Positions 43,601 through 51,905 of a DNA stretch of 64,000 nucleotides are shown piece after piece. A program made the position numbers and the translations under genes. Where the stretch lies: the NCBI RefSeq assembly GCF_001443605.1, contig NZ_CP013118.1:3281501-3345500 (forward strand), read 5' to 3'. The notes beneath the pieces are model-generated. The model saw nothing but the letters and a program-made list of their open reading frames with translations, had not been told where the DNA came from and did not search any database. This DNA comes from Salinivirga cyanobacteriivorans (lineage in GTDB: Bacteria > Bacteroidota > Bacteroidia > Bacteroidales > Salinivirgaceae). Positions within the stretch are counted from its first letter, which is position 1. Each line of letters starts with the position of its first letter.

Positions 43601-43715
43601 CTGATTGATCGGGTGTTGGGTATGCAGGTGATGTAACTATAACCTGTGCATTGGAATATAGCAGGGTCGTTATGAAGAGGGTTAAAAATGATATTTTTCT
43701 AATAATTTGTTGCAT
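40629..43715 (-). CDS. Type IX-secreted GH13 alpha-amylase-like enzyme
   Basis: 1028 residues. Signal peptide to residue 23, then the N-terminal module (25-150) shared with GH31, a beta-sandwich (about 155-235), a CBM48-like domain (about 250-345, FVNGSFSDWQLLPE) and the catalytic barrel 385-800. Catalytic residues are Asp549 (FDGFRFDF), Glu591 (VILEH) and Asp653 (MESHDEERM). A second beta-module (VYITGDTEQGSTLTANYDY) precedes the sorting domain (IYPNPVSGDQLLSI … QQGFYFIKLQG). It probably cleaves starch or glycogen at the surface; a branching-enzyme-like CBM48 suggests branched substrates are accepted. Followed by a terminator. Confidence 0.92.
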   Translation of the reverse strand: MQQIIRKISFLTLFITTLLYSNAQVIVTSPAYPTPDQSVTITFNADQGNAALAGYSGDIYAHTGVITSESTSASDWKYVVTEWGENTPGTQLSNISGDEWELTISPSIVDYYGVPQDETILQLAFVFRNEDGSIVGRAADGGDIYANVYSNPYEITWNAPSTSQIYSPGDIIDVDAVSLAAESMELSVNGAVVETANSTNLTYSFEATLSGINELVLNVTAPDSTYADTLEIVVRESTTTAALPSANLKDGINYIDDNTVTLVLYAPFKDFVFVNGSFSDWQLLPENQMYRTPDENRYWITLDNLTAGEEYAFQYIVDGEITIADPYTDKILDPWNDSYITESTYPNLMPYPTGDAEGIVSTFQTAQTPYNWQVENFTRPANEDLVIYELLVRDFVAAHDYQTLIDTINYLKNLGVNAIELMPVSEFEGNSSWGYNPSFYFAPDKYYGTKDDLKEFIDVCHQNGIAVILDMVLNHSYGQSPLVQLYFDPSAGDYGQPTPENPWYNETSPNPTYYWGFDFDHESPETKEFVNRVTTYWLDEYKFDGFRFDFTKGFTNTPGEGWSYDQSRIDILKDIADTIWNAAPGAYVILEHLTENSEEKILAEYGMLLWGNMNYSYLEASMGYITNSDFSGISYKNRSWNAPHLVGYMESHDEERMMFKNITYGNNTAVYDITQEEIALRRAELSTLFFLTVPGPKMIWQFGEMGYDYSIDYDCRVCEKPIRWDYLEEDGRRHLYNFYSQVIELRNSSDLYQTTNFNMDVGGDVKIITLEHNGEKTIIFGNFDVETQTYTPNLSGFANWYSFFEGGTEISGDTTFTLEPGQYRLLTTNMTTTPEWPNFPEARNVYITGDTEQGSTLTANYDYFDLNGDAEGSTEFQWYVSDDASGSGKRPISGATEQDLVLTRSAGDKYLSVVVKPVAQGTEYQTGLPAESGMFGPVNTSLSVQENEKSLPIIYPNPVSGDQLLSIKNVEQYQNIQIVNGAGQILNSFKIEGQKSINIDFTQYQQGFYFIKLQGTEHTVVEKIVKTP

Positions 43716-43766
43716 TGTAATTAATCTTTAATTGAAATTTTTTCAGCTCTTTTGAAAATATGCAAC

Positions 43767-43786
43767 CCGATAGCGTTAACTATCGG
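43767..43786. repeat. Intergenic hairpin between two GH13 genes
   Basis: CCGATAG and CTATCGG enclose CGTTAA. CCCGAT here and ATCGGG about 25 bp further allow an alternative pairing. No T run follows on the minus strand, so it is more likely an RNA-stabilising or repetitive palindrome than a terminator. Confidence 0.5.
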
Positions 43787-43839
43787 ACTGCATAGGATCG
43801 GGCTACTTAAATGTTATGAAAAAATCAAGCTATGGTTGA

Positions 43840-45678
43840 TTATTTTTTGAATTCGATAATTTTGACACTCTTTGCTTTTAATGTAAACGTAGATTTGTCT
43901 GAAACCGTTTCACCTGTCATTACATTTTTACCATTACCATAACGATCCAGCACTTCTTTAAAGCGCGCTCCATCTATTGTACGGCTTTCTTCGGGGTGGT
44001 TGTTCAGAATTACCATTACAGCTTCGTTGTCTGTGTGGCGAAAATAAACATAGGTGTTATTTTCAGGAACAAAATGCGTTAATTCACCTTCGGCAACTGC
44101 GTTTGATTGCATACGCCATTTGGCGAGTTTGCGAACGAAATTAAAACCTTCGTTTTCTTTATCTGTGCGTCCCTGTTCAGTGAATGCATTGCGTTTATCT
44201 GAATCCCAACCACCCGGGAAGTCTTTTCGTATGTTTCCGTGTCCGGTATGTTCCAGGCCGGTCATCAGTATTTCGTCTCCGTAATACATCATGGGAATAC
44301 CACGCATCGTGAGCAAAATTCCAATGCCCATTTTGAACTTATTGATGTCTTCGCCTACAGATGAATAAAACCTGTCCAGGTCGTGATTGTCCAGGAAGAT
44401 TACATTTTTATGGGCATCGTTGTAAAGGAAATCGCGGGCCAATACGTAATAAATTTGTGCAAGACCTGTGGTCCAGCCATCTTCCTGGTTCAGCCCTGTT
44501 TTAATGGCATAGTACAACGGGAAATCTGTATTGGTTGGAATATGCGAATTGTAGTCTTTTGCTACCGGGCTGTTTTGTTGGAAAAAGGCGGTTAGAGCGA
44601 CTTTTTGCAGCCAGGTTTCGCCTAAAATAGTAAAATCCGGATATTCTTCTGTTATTCGCTTTGCAAGTCTTGTTACAAAATCTATTTCTGCATAAGGCTG
44701 GGTATCCATTCGCATACCATCAATGCCTGAGAACTCAATCCACCAAAGCATATTTTGAATGAGGTAATTGGCTAAAAATGGATTGTTTTGGTTGAGATCG
44801 GGCATGGTTTCTACGAACCATCCTGTGCTGAAACGGTTACGGTCGTATTTTGATGCATGCGGATCAGCGATGACTGAACCACGGTAGTTTGTCTGGAATT
44901 TTTTGTGGTTATTAATCCAGTCGTCTGTGGGCAGATCTTTCATCCACCAGTGGTTAATGCCGCAGTGATTCACCACCACATCCATCACGACCTTCATATT
45001 TTTTTCATGACTGGTTTCAACCAAATTTTTATATAGCTCATTGGAACCTAATCTTGGGTCGGTTTTGTAAAAATCGGTGATGGCATATCCATGGTATGAG
45101 TAATCTTTCATATTGTTTTCAAAGAATGGGTTGACCCAAATTGCAGTCATTCCCAAATCCTTAATGTAATCCAGATTGTTCATAATTCCCTGTAAATCGC
45201 CACCATGGCGGCCATTGGGGTTACTCCTGTCTGCTTTTTCGAGCATAGCATCCACATCGTCGTTGCCAGGGTTGCCATTTGCAAACCGATCAGGCATAAC
45301 GAGGTAAATCAAATCTGCTGCACTGAAACCCCGGTTTTGTGTTGTTTTTTCGCGGAGTTCATATTCATATTTGGCAACAGTTTTCCCATTTTCATTGAAT
45401 TTAATTGAAAATTCCCCTGCCTTTGCCGATTTACTAATATTTAAATCAATAAACAGGTAATTAGAATTCTCTACCTTGTGCACTGCTTCTATGCTTACCT
45501 CTTCCGCCTCAATTTCAGGATTGGTTTTACCAATATCTGCGCCATAAACCAACAATTGTAGTTGGTTGTTTTCCATCCCAACCCACCAGTTTGGCGGTTC
45601 TACGCGGCTAGGCCTATTGTCTTGTGCATTTATGCTCATCATTAGCATTATCGTTACTATAGTTAACAAATACTTCAT
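43840..45678 (-). CDS. GH13 neopullulanase/cyclomaltodextrinase-like enzyme (SusA-like), copy 1
   Basis: 612 residues with signal peptide MKYLLTIVTIMLMMSINAQ. Residues about 25-110 are the N-terminal beta-domain of cyclomaltodextrinases (PPNWWVGMENNQLQLLVYG). The barrel has DLIYLVMPDRFANGNP, GGDLQGI, VVNHCG, then catalytic Asp325 (GMRMDTQPY), Glu354 (ILGETW) and Asp433 (LDNHDLDRF). No sorting domain and no lipobox, so a periplasmic enzyme hydrolysing imported malto-oligosaccharides or pullulan fragments, as SusA does. It is a clear paralogue of the gene at 51906. Confidence 0.92.
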   Translation of the reverse strand: MKYLLTIVTIMLMMSINAQDNRPSRVEPPNWWVGMENNQLQLLVYGADIGKTNPEIEAEEVSIEAVHKVENSNYLFIDLNISKSAKAGEFSIKFNENGKTVAKYEYELREKTTQNRGFSAADLIYLVMPDRFANGNPGNDDVDAMLEKADRSNPNGRHGGDLQGIMNNLDYIKDLGMTAIWVNPFFENNMKDYSYHGYAITDFYKTDPRLGSNELYKNLVETSHEKNMKVVMDVVVNHCGINHWWMKDLPTDDWINNHKKFQTNYRGSVIADPHASKYDRNRFSTGWFVETMPDLNQNNPFLANYLIQNMLWWIEFSGIDGMRMDTQPYAEIDFVTRLAKRITEEYPDFTILGETWLQKVALTAFFQQNSPVAKDYNSHIPTNTDFPLYYAIKTGLNQEDGWTTGLAQIYYVLARDFLYNDAHKNVIFLDNHDLDRFYSSVGEDINKFKMGIGILLTMRGIPMMYYGDEILMTGLEHTGHGNIRKDFPGGWDSDKRNAFTEQGRTDKENEGFNFVRKLAKWRMQSNAVAEGELTHFVPENNTYVYFRHTDNEAVMVILNNHPEESRTIDGARFKEVLDRYGNGKNVMTGETVSDKSTFTLKAKSVKIIEFKK

Positions 45679-45699
45679 TGGTTTGGTGTGTTTGTTTGG

Positions 45700-45734
45700 T
45701 CAACGCAGCGGTGTTAGTTACACTGCTACGTTGA
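45700..45734. repeat. Long intergenic hairpin between GH13 genes
   Basis: A 15-bp inverted repeat with 5-nt loop; in minus-strand RNA 14 of 15 positions pair (including one G-U) and one is mismatched. No T run follows. It could stabilise or help process the polycistronic transcript. Confidence 0.55.
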
Positions 45735-45775
45735 TTGTGTTTACAAAAGTTTTCACCCTCCGTTTAAGGTACGTA

Positions 45776-47134
45776 TTATTTTAAACCGATAAAATAATCC
45801 CAGGGTTCAAGTTTAATGGATGTTTTTCCATCGAATTCTTTCCCTGTGAAGGCATCTTTAAAGCTCTGCGCTGGTTTAAAATTTTTGAATTTTACCTCTG
45901 CGGCAGTGTCTGATAAATTAAATATTGCCAGTACTTTATTGTCTTCTTTTTCACGTGTGAAAGCAAAAATTTGTTTGCTGTGATTTGTTTTCAGGACATT
46001 GATTTTGCCACCATAGCGTCCATTCCACAAGGCCGGGTTATCTTCTTTAAGCGTGTTGAGTTTTTTGTAAAGTGCTCCCATTTCGTGTTCTTTCCATTCT
46101 ATGGTATCTTTTTTAAAGAAAGCGAGCCGCTTGTTTAGGCCTGCTTCCTGACCACTGTATATGAGCGGGAAGGTGGGGGCAGCATAAGTGAAAACAGCAA
46201 AAGTTTTATAACTGTTAGGCATGCGTTCAAATACAGTTCCGTTCCATGAGTTTTCATCATGATTTGTGGTAAATGCCATGCGGTAAACACTATCAGCAAA
46301 ACGGGTTGGTTCTTTTTTGAAGTATTTGCGTAAGTGCGATGCATTTTGTTTGCCTTTGGCAATTTCATTCATAATGTGATGCAGTTCCCAGGCATAGTTT
46401 GCATCGAATGCCATTTTGTGCAGTTCTGGTTTTTCTGCTTCTGCAAGCATAAAAACCGGCTTAACCTTTTCCATTTCTGTTCTGGCACTTTCCCAAAAAT
46501 CGTTTGGAACCATGCTGGCCACATCGCAACGGTACCCGTCTACATTGAATTCTTTTACCCAATATACGAGCGCATCGGTCATGGCCTGGCGCATTTCCTG
46601 GTTTTCGTAGTTCAGGTCTGCCACATCGGTCCAGTCCTCAACGGGAGCAACAACATCGCCAGTCGAATCTTTTGTATACCATTCCGGGTGCTTTTTTATC
46701 CAGGGGTGATCCCAGGCTGTATGGTTGGCAACCCAGTCCAGGATAATCATCATGTCGTTGTCGTGCACTGTTTTAACGAGTTTTTTAAAATCGTCTTTTG
46801 TGCCAAATTCCGGATTTACATCTTTATAATCTTTTACTGCGTAGTAGCTACCTAAAGGGCCTTTTTTGTTTTTCTCACCTATGGGGTATATGGGCATAAT
46901 CCATAAAATATCTACGCCAAGTTCTTTAAGACGTGGAATGTGCTGCATAAAGGCCTCGATTGTACCTTCGGGGGTGTATTGTCTGATATTAACTTCATAA
47001 ATGGTGGAAGCCTTGCTGGCTTCTACAGGATCGGCTTTTGCTGCCTGTTCTGCAACCTGATTTTTTTTAGCCTGGTTGCATCCTCCAAAAAGGAACGATA
47101 ATGTAATGATCGACATAATGAATATTGACTTCAT
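45776..47134 (-). CDS. GH13 alpha-amylase-type lipoprotein
   Basis: 452 residues. Lipobox FLFGGC, with Cys19 as the lipidated residue. A compact GH13 barrel without extra domains: LWIMPIYPIGEKNKKG, ILDWVANHT, catalytic Asp204 (DGYRCDVAS), probable Glu232 (FMLAEAEKP) and Asp293 (TTNHDENSW). A short beta domain closes the protein. By analogy with SusG it could sit on the outer membrane surface and cut long chains into importable pieces, but orientation cannot be told from the sequence. Between the neopullulanase-like gene and the next GH13 lipoprotein, 17 bp from the latter. Confidence 0.9.
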   Translation of the reverse strand: MKSIFIMSIITLSFLFGGCNQAKKNQVAEQAAKADPVEASKASTIYEVNIRQYTPEGTIEAFMQHIPRLKELGVDILWIMPIYPIGEKNKKGPLGSYYAVKDYKDVNPEFGTKDDFKKLVKTVHDNDMMIILDWVANHTAWDHPWIKKHPEWYTKDSTGDVVAPVEDWTDVADLNYENQEMRQAMTDALVYWVKEFNVDGYRCDVASMVPNDFWESARTEMEKVKPVFMLAEAEKPELHKMAFDANYAWELHHIMNEIAKGKQNASHLRKYFKKEPTRFADSVYRMAFTTNHDENSWNGTVFERMPNSYKTFAVFTYAAPTFPLIYSGQEAGLNKRLAFFKKDTIEWKEHEMGALYKKLNTLKEDNPALWNGRYGGKINVLKTNHSKQIFAFTREKEDNKVLAIFNLSDTAAEVKFKNFKPAQSFKDAFTGKEFDGKTSIKLEPWDYFIGLK

Positions 47135-47151
47135 ATTTGAAAAATTTATAT

Positions 47152-49542
47152 TTATTGTTTTACATTGGTAATTACTTCGTAACTGTAAGGTGATAGTTTT
47201 ATATGTATTTCACCTTTTTCCTTTTTAAACGCTGTCTTTCTGAGTGTATAGTAATCTGTTTGTATTTTTGATAAAGGATCATCAAAGTTAATGCTGACCT
47301 CCTCTTTACTGTCATTCAGGGCCACAATAACTACTTCATCGAAGTATCTGCGTTGATAAACCAACTGGTTATTTTCGAGGTGTAAAACTTTAAAATCGCC
47401 GAAAATAAGTGGCAGTGCTTTTTGTCTGAAATTGAGTAGTTTGGCTGTTGCTTTTTTGACTTCCTGCTCTTTTTTCTTAAGGTTGTTGAATCGCATCATA
47501 CGCCTGTTGTCAGGGTCGTTACCGCCTACCATACCAATTTCATCGCCATAGTAGATAACGGGCAGCCCCGGTATTGTAGCAACAATGCTGTTGAGCATTT
47601 CAAGTTTTTCGTATCCAACAGGGTTTTCAACTTTTATTTCACGTGTCCAGCCTGCCTTTTTTGCATCTTCATCAAAGCTAAGTGCATCTGAGGCGTAGGA
47701 AATGAAACGGGCACGGTCCTGGTTACCTGTAATATTACCCATTATGTGTTGAGCTCCATAATATTTCAGGCTTTTTTGAATTTCATTTACCAATGCTTCA
47801 AAACCTTTATCGCTTGCCAGTGTGGCAACCAATGCATCGTATACATTAAAGTCGAACTGCGCATTAAGTTGACCTGAATTTACATAGCCGCCAATAAGTT
47901 CCGGCGAACCGTAGGTTTCTCCAATTTGATAAAGTCTGCGGTTTTCAGGTATCACAACCTCTTTTCTTAATTTCTGTGTAAGTGTGCGCCAAAAAATTTC
48001 AGGAACATGTTTGGTGGCATCGTGTCTGAAACCATCCAGGTTATATTCCTTAATCCAGTACACAGCTGAATCGGTAAGCATATTGGTGACTTCAGGTTTG
48101 GTAAGATCCAATGTGGGCATAAAAGTATCGAACCAGGTCGTTAACCGATGCGAGTCCCAGTTTTCAGTATTAAGCGATCCGTCGGGAAGGTAAAGGTTTG
48201 TTTTCCAATCGGGATTTGCCTTAATAACCGGATGATCTTCGTGTACATGATTGGCCACAAAATCGAGTAAAACATTCATGTTGTTGGCATGGGCTGTTTC
48301 TACGAGGCGTTTCAGATCTTCTTCTGTGCCAAAATGTGGATTGAGTTGGGTAAATGAAACCGGCCAGTAACCGTGGTACCCGGAGAAGCGTGTTTTGGGA
48401 TTAGGATACATCCCATAAGCTTCTTCGGGATTTTTCACCAGTGGTGAAACCCACAGTGTATTGATGCCCAGGTTGCTGAAATAGCCATCGTTTATTTTTT
48501 CGATGATTCCTTCAATGTCGCCGCCAAAATAGTTGGCTTTTGGGTGAATAGATTCATCGTCAATTTTCCATGTATTGTCCGGGTTGCCATCATTAAACCG
48601 GTCTGTAAATACATTGTATATTGTGGCCGCTTCAAAATCCGTTCTTGTAAGTTTGTCAGCATCAAGCATTATCCTGCCCTTGTCTAAAGGAATACGTACA
48701 CTATTGGAAATGCCATCATCATTTGATGCAAATACCCTGATATAGGTTCTTTTTTTATGCTTTAGTGCTTCAGGAACAGTAATGTTTAACTCGTTATTGT
48801 TGAGCTCCACAAGCGAATTTGGGAGTATTTTGTTTTGTCCCAGTACAAAGTAGTTTGTGATATCGTTTTCATAACCAATGCTGACGTGGCCATTGTTCGT
48901 GCTTTTGGCATACAAATGCGGCTTTTGAAGGTTTTTATATTTACCAACCTCTAAAAGTGAGTTGTAGCCTCCAATGTTATTGCTGACACTGTCTTCCTTA
49001 TTCGGATCGAGCATTTCTTTACCATCTGCTACAATGAGGTACTGGTATTCTCCCGGTGCGAGCGTCAATGTGGTTTCCCATTGGTCTCCATTTTTTTGCA
49101 AACTGGTTGCATTGGGGTTCCAGCCATTAAATTCTCCTTTAAGTTGCACCTTTTGATAGTTTTTATTACTCTGAAAGGAGAAGGGTACCTTCATTTTGCC
49201 CGACGATTTGAGGATGATGTCGTACCTTGTGCTGTCAGTAAAAACTTCCAAATTACCCAGTTTTGGTATTTTGTTGGACTTTGCAATGATGGTAATTGTT
49301 TCTGAACCTTGCTGCACTTTAAATGCTTCCGGCGCTTTTACAGAATCAATCTGGGGATGCGTCGGAAAATAGTCAGTGATGTATACCACTGTCGTATCAG
49401 GATTTACAGTTACAGGTGATGCAAGACCAACCACCAGGCTTTGTTCTGGCAGGGTAAATGTATCAGCTTGTTTGCTGCAGCCGGCAAGTATCAGGCCCGT
49501 TGCAAGCACAAAGATCAGTGCAATAGATTTTATTTTAAGCAT
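47152..49542 (-). CDS. GH13 lipoprotein with N-terminal starch-binding-like domains
   Basis: 796 residues. Lipobox LATGLILAGC (Cys22). Residues about 30-115 form an E-set-like domain, 118-185 a CBM48/CBM20-like domain (VQLKGEFNGWNPNATSLQ … GEYQYLIVADGKEMLDPN), and another beta-domain reaches about 290. The GH13 barrel starts at ATIYNVFTDRFNDGNP. Catalytic residues are Asp508 (DGFRHDATK), Glu542 (IGETYG) and Asp609 in GNQDRARF. The last motif has Gln608 where almost all GH13 enzymes carry the transition-state-stabilising His of NHD. Possibly altered activity. 8 bp from the GH65 gene, so certainly co-transcribed. Confidence 0.9.
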   Translation of the reverse strand: MLKIKSIALIFVLATGLILAGCSKQADTFTLPEQSLVVGLASPVTVNPDTTVVYITDYFPTHPQIDSVKAPEAFKVQQGSETITIIAKSNKIPKLGNLEVFTDSTRYDIILKSSGKMKVPFSFQSNKNYQKVQLKGEFNGWNPNATSLQKNGDQWETTLTLAPGEYQYLIVADGKEMLDPNKEDSVSNNIGGYNSLLEVGKYKNLQKPHLYAKSTNNGHVSIGYENDITNYFVLGQNKILPNSLVELNNNELNITVPEALKHKKRTYIRVFASNDDGISNSVRIPLDKGRIMLDADKLTRTDFEAATIYNVFTDRFNDGNPDNTWKIDDESIHPKANYFGGDIEGIIEKINDGYFSNLGINTLWVSPLVKNPEEAYGMYPNPKTRFSGYHGYWPVSFTQLNPHFGTEEDLKRLVETAHANNMNVLLDFVANHVHEDHPVIKANPDWKTNLYLPDGSLNTENWDSHRLTTWFDTFMPTLDLTKPEVTNMLTDSAVYWIKEYNLDGFRHDATKHVPEIFWRTLTQKLRKEVVIPENRRLYQIGETYGSPELIGGYVNSGQLNAQFDFNVYDALVATLASDKGFEALVNEIQKSLKYYGAQHIMGNITGNQDRARFISYASDALSFDEDAKKAGWTREIKVENPVGYEKLEMLNSIVATIPGLPVIYYGDEIGMVGGNDPDNRRMMRFNNLKKKEQEVKKATAKLLNFRQKALPLIFGDFKVLHLENNQLVYQRRYFDEVVIVALNDSKEEVSINFDDPLSKIQTDYYTLRKTAFKKEKGEIHIKLSPYSYEVITNVKQ

Positions 49543-49550
49543 GATGTGAT

Positions 49551-51878
49551 TTATTTATTCTGACAATTCATATCAACGGTAATTTTATCGTTGGCCTCAA
49601 TTGTTTGTGTTTTATCAAAAAGTAAAACTTTGAGCGGCTCATCGGCATCGTTATGAATATTGACATTGTCTTTGTCAATTACAATATTCAGCAAGTGGCC
49701 ACGGAAGTTAATTTTAAATGAAAATGATTTCCATTTTTCGGGCATGAATGGGTTGAACGATAGCATGTTGTTTTTGATACGCATACCGCCAAATCCCTGG
49801 ACAATAGACATCCATGTACCGCCCATGCTTGTTACGTGTAATCCCTCGTCAGAATCGCTGTTGTAATCATCTAAATCGAGGCGTGACGCAGACAGGTAAA
49901 ATTCATATGAACGTTTTTCATCGCCAAGTTTAGCAGCCATTATGGAGTGAATACAAGCAGAAAGTGATGATTCATGAACGGTCATGGGTTCATAAAAGTC
50001 GTAGTTCCTCTTGATGGTCTCTTTTTCATACTGATCTTCGAAAAAGTAGAGTCCTTGTAATACATCTGCCTGTTTGATGTAACAGGAACGTAGTATTCTG
50101 TCCCACGACCAGTGTTTGTTTATTGGTGTCTCTTCAGCTGGTATGTTGCTAACTGGTTTAAGCTCTTTGTCGAGGAAACCATCTTGTTGTAAAAACACTT
50201 CACGTTTTTGGTCGTATGGGAAATACAGGTTTTCGCAAATTCGTTTCCAATTGGATATTTCGTCAGATTCTACGAAGTTTGATTTTGTAACAATCCGCTG
50301 CCACTCTTCCGGTATGGTTTGTTTCACATAATTGATGGCTTCCATGGTGTATTGCATGGTCCATTGCGCCATTTTAAGAGTATACCAGTTATTGTTTACA
50401 TTATTTTCATATTCGTTTGGACCTGTTACCCCGAGCATCACATATTTTTGTTTGTCTTCTGAATAATTGACGCGTTGGGCCCAAAACCTTGAAATGCCAA
50501 TCAATACTTCCAGTCCGTAATCGGCAAGGTAGCGTTTGTCTCCGGTATAGCGGATGTAACTAAATATTGCATATGCAATTGCGCCGTTCCGGTGGATTTC
50601 CTCAAAAGTAATTTCCCACTCATTGTGGCACTCTTCACCGTTCATGGTAACCATGGGGTAAAGTGCTGCTCCATTGGTAAAGCCAAGCTTTTCTGCATTT
50701 TCGATGGCTTTTTGTAAGTGTTTAAAGCGATATATGAGCAGGTTGCGTGCTACATCCGGTTCAGAGGTACTGAGGTAAAACGGCAGGAGGTAGGCTTCTG
50801 TATCCCAATATGTGCTTCCGCCATATTTTTCGCCTGTAAAGCCTTTGGGGCCAATGTTCAAACGTTCATCCTGCCCGGTGTAAGTTTGGTTTAACTGGAA
50901 AATATTGTAGCGTATGCCCTGCTGTGCTGCGGTATCGCCCTCTATAGCAATGTCTCCGTGGTTCCATTTTTCTTTCCATGCAGCTTTTTGCTCATCGAGA
51001 ATGGTGCAGAAACCTTTGCTTTTGGCATAAGCCAGCACTTCGGAGGCTACAGTTTTCAGATCGCTGTTTTTATGATCTCTTGAGGTAACGACAGCAGCAT
51101 ACTTGTATATGGTTGTTGTCTTTTTCTCGTCCAGTTTAACATTTAACCTATGCGCAATATATTTCGTTTCCTCTATGGAATCGAACTGTGTTAACGATTG
51201 TGGTGTGCCGTCAACCTCGAGGCTGTAGTGCATGGCATAACAAGCCCTGAAGTGAGTTTTGCGTGTTTCGGTAATGAGATATGGTGCTCTTGCTGAAGCC
51301 GATTTTTCTATTTCATCCCAAAAATGCTCGTCATAGTTGGCATCTTCATTTTTAATATCGCCATTAATGGGCAGGAGTATTTCTGTTGGGGCAGAAAAGT
51401 TGAGTGGTGTAATGCTGTATTTAATGGCGCCCAGCTCATCGTTTACAATACTGAGCATGCGGGTTGAGTGGATTTTAATTTGCTTGCCATCAGGAAATTC
51501 AGCTTTGTAAATTTTGCTGAAATGGCCGTTTTGCATATCGAGTTCGCGCCTGAAATCGATTAATTTTAGTTTATGCGGATCCAGCTCCTGTCCATCTATT
51601 TTAATGCGAATACCTGTCCAGTCGGGTGCATTAAGCACTTTTGCGAAGTATTCGGGATATCCGTTTTTCCACCAGCCTACGCGGGTTTTATCCGGATAAT
51701 ACACGCCGCCCAGGTAATTGCCCTGCAGGCTGTCACCTGAGAAATATTCTTCAAAATTTCCTCGTTGTCCGAATTTACCATTCCCTAAACTGAAAATACT
51801 TTCAGATATGCGGTTGTACTCTGGCCTGTAGCCCTCTTCTATAATTTTCCACGGATGATGTGTGATGTAGTTCTTCAC
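49551..51878 (-). CDS. GH65 maltose phosphorylase-like enzyme
   Basis: 775 residues, normal for GH65. N-terminal beta-sandwich (SIFSLGNGKFGQRGNFEE, QGNYLGGVY), linker helices, (alpha/alpha)6 barrel with YGGSTYWDTEAYLLPFY (substrate-binding, W358-D359), general acid Glu489 in VTGPNEYENNVNNNWY, and LHVTSMGGTWMSIVQGFGGMR, the phosphate-site region near 690. No signal peptide, so cytoplasmic. It phosphorolyses maltose to glucose and beta-glucose-1-phosphate; trehalose and kojibiose phosphorylases share the fold and cannot be excluded. Its location in an alpha-glucan locus favours maltose. Beta-phosphoglucomutase, usually adjacent, is absent here. Confidence 0.92.
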   Translation of the reverse strand: MKNYITHHPWKIIEEGYRPEYNRISESIFSLGNGKFGQRGNFEEYFSGDSLQGNYLGGVYYPDKTRVGWWKNGYPEYFAKVLNAPDWTGIRIKIDGQELDPHKLKLIDFRRELDMQNGHFSKIYKAEFPDGKQIKIHSTRMLSIVNDELGAIKYSITPLNFSAPTEILLPINGDIKNEDANYDEHFWDEIEKSASARAPYLITETRKTHFRACYAMHYSLEVDGTPQSLTQFDSIEETKYIAHRLNVKLDEKKTTTIYKYAAVVTSRDHKNSDLKTVASEVLAYAKSKGFCTILDEQKAAWKEKWNHGDIAIEGDTAAQQGIRYNIFQLNQTYTGQDERLNIGPKGFTGEKYGGSTYWDTEAYLLPFYLSTSEPDVARNLLIYRFKHLQKAIENAEKLGFTNGAALYPMVTMNGEECHNEWEITFEEIHRNGAIAYAIFSYIRYTGDKRYLADYGLEVLIGISRFWAQRVNYSEDKQKYVMLGVTGPNEYENNVNNNWYTLKMAQWTMQYTMEAINYVKQTIPEEWQRIVTKSNFVESDEISNWKRICENLYFPYDQKREVFLQQDGFLDKELKPVSNIPAEETPINKHWSWDRILRSCYIKQADVLQGLYFFEDQYEKETIKRNYDFYEPMTVHESSLSACIHSIMAAKLGDEKRSYEFYLSASRLDLDDYNSDSDEGLHVTSMGGTWMSIVQGFGGMRIKNNMLSFNPFMPEKWKSFSFKINFRGHLLNIVIDKDNVNIHNDADEPLKVLLFDKTQTIEANDKITVDMNCQNK

Positions 51879-51905
51879 GGTGCTAAAGTATTTTTGTTTT
51901 TTAAT

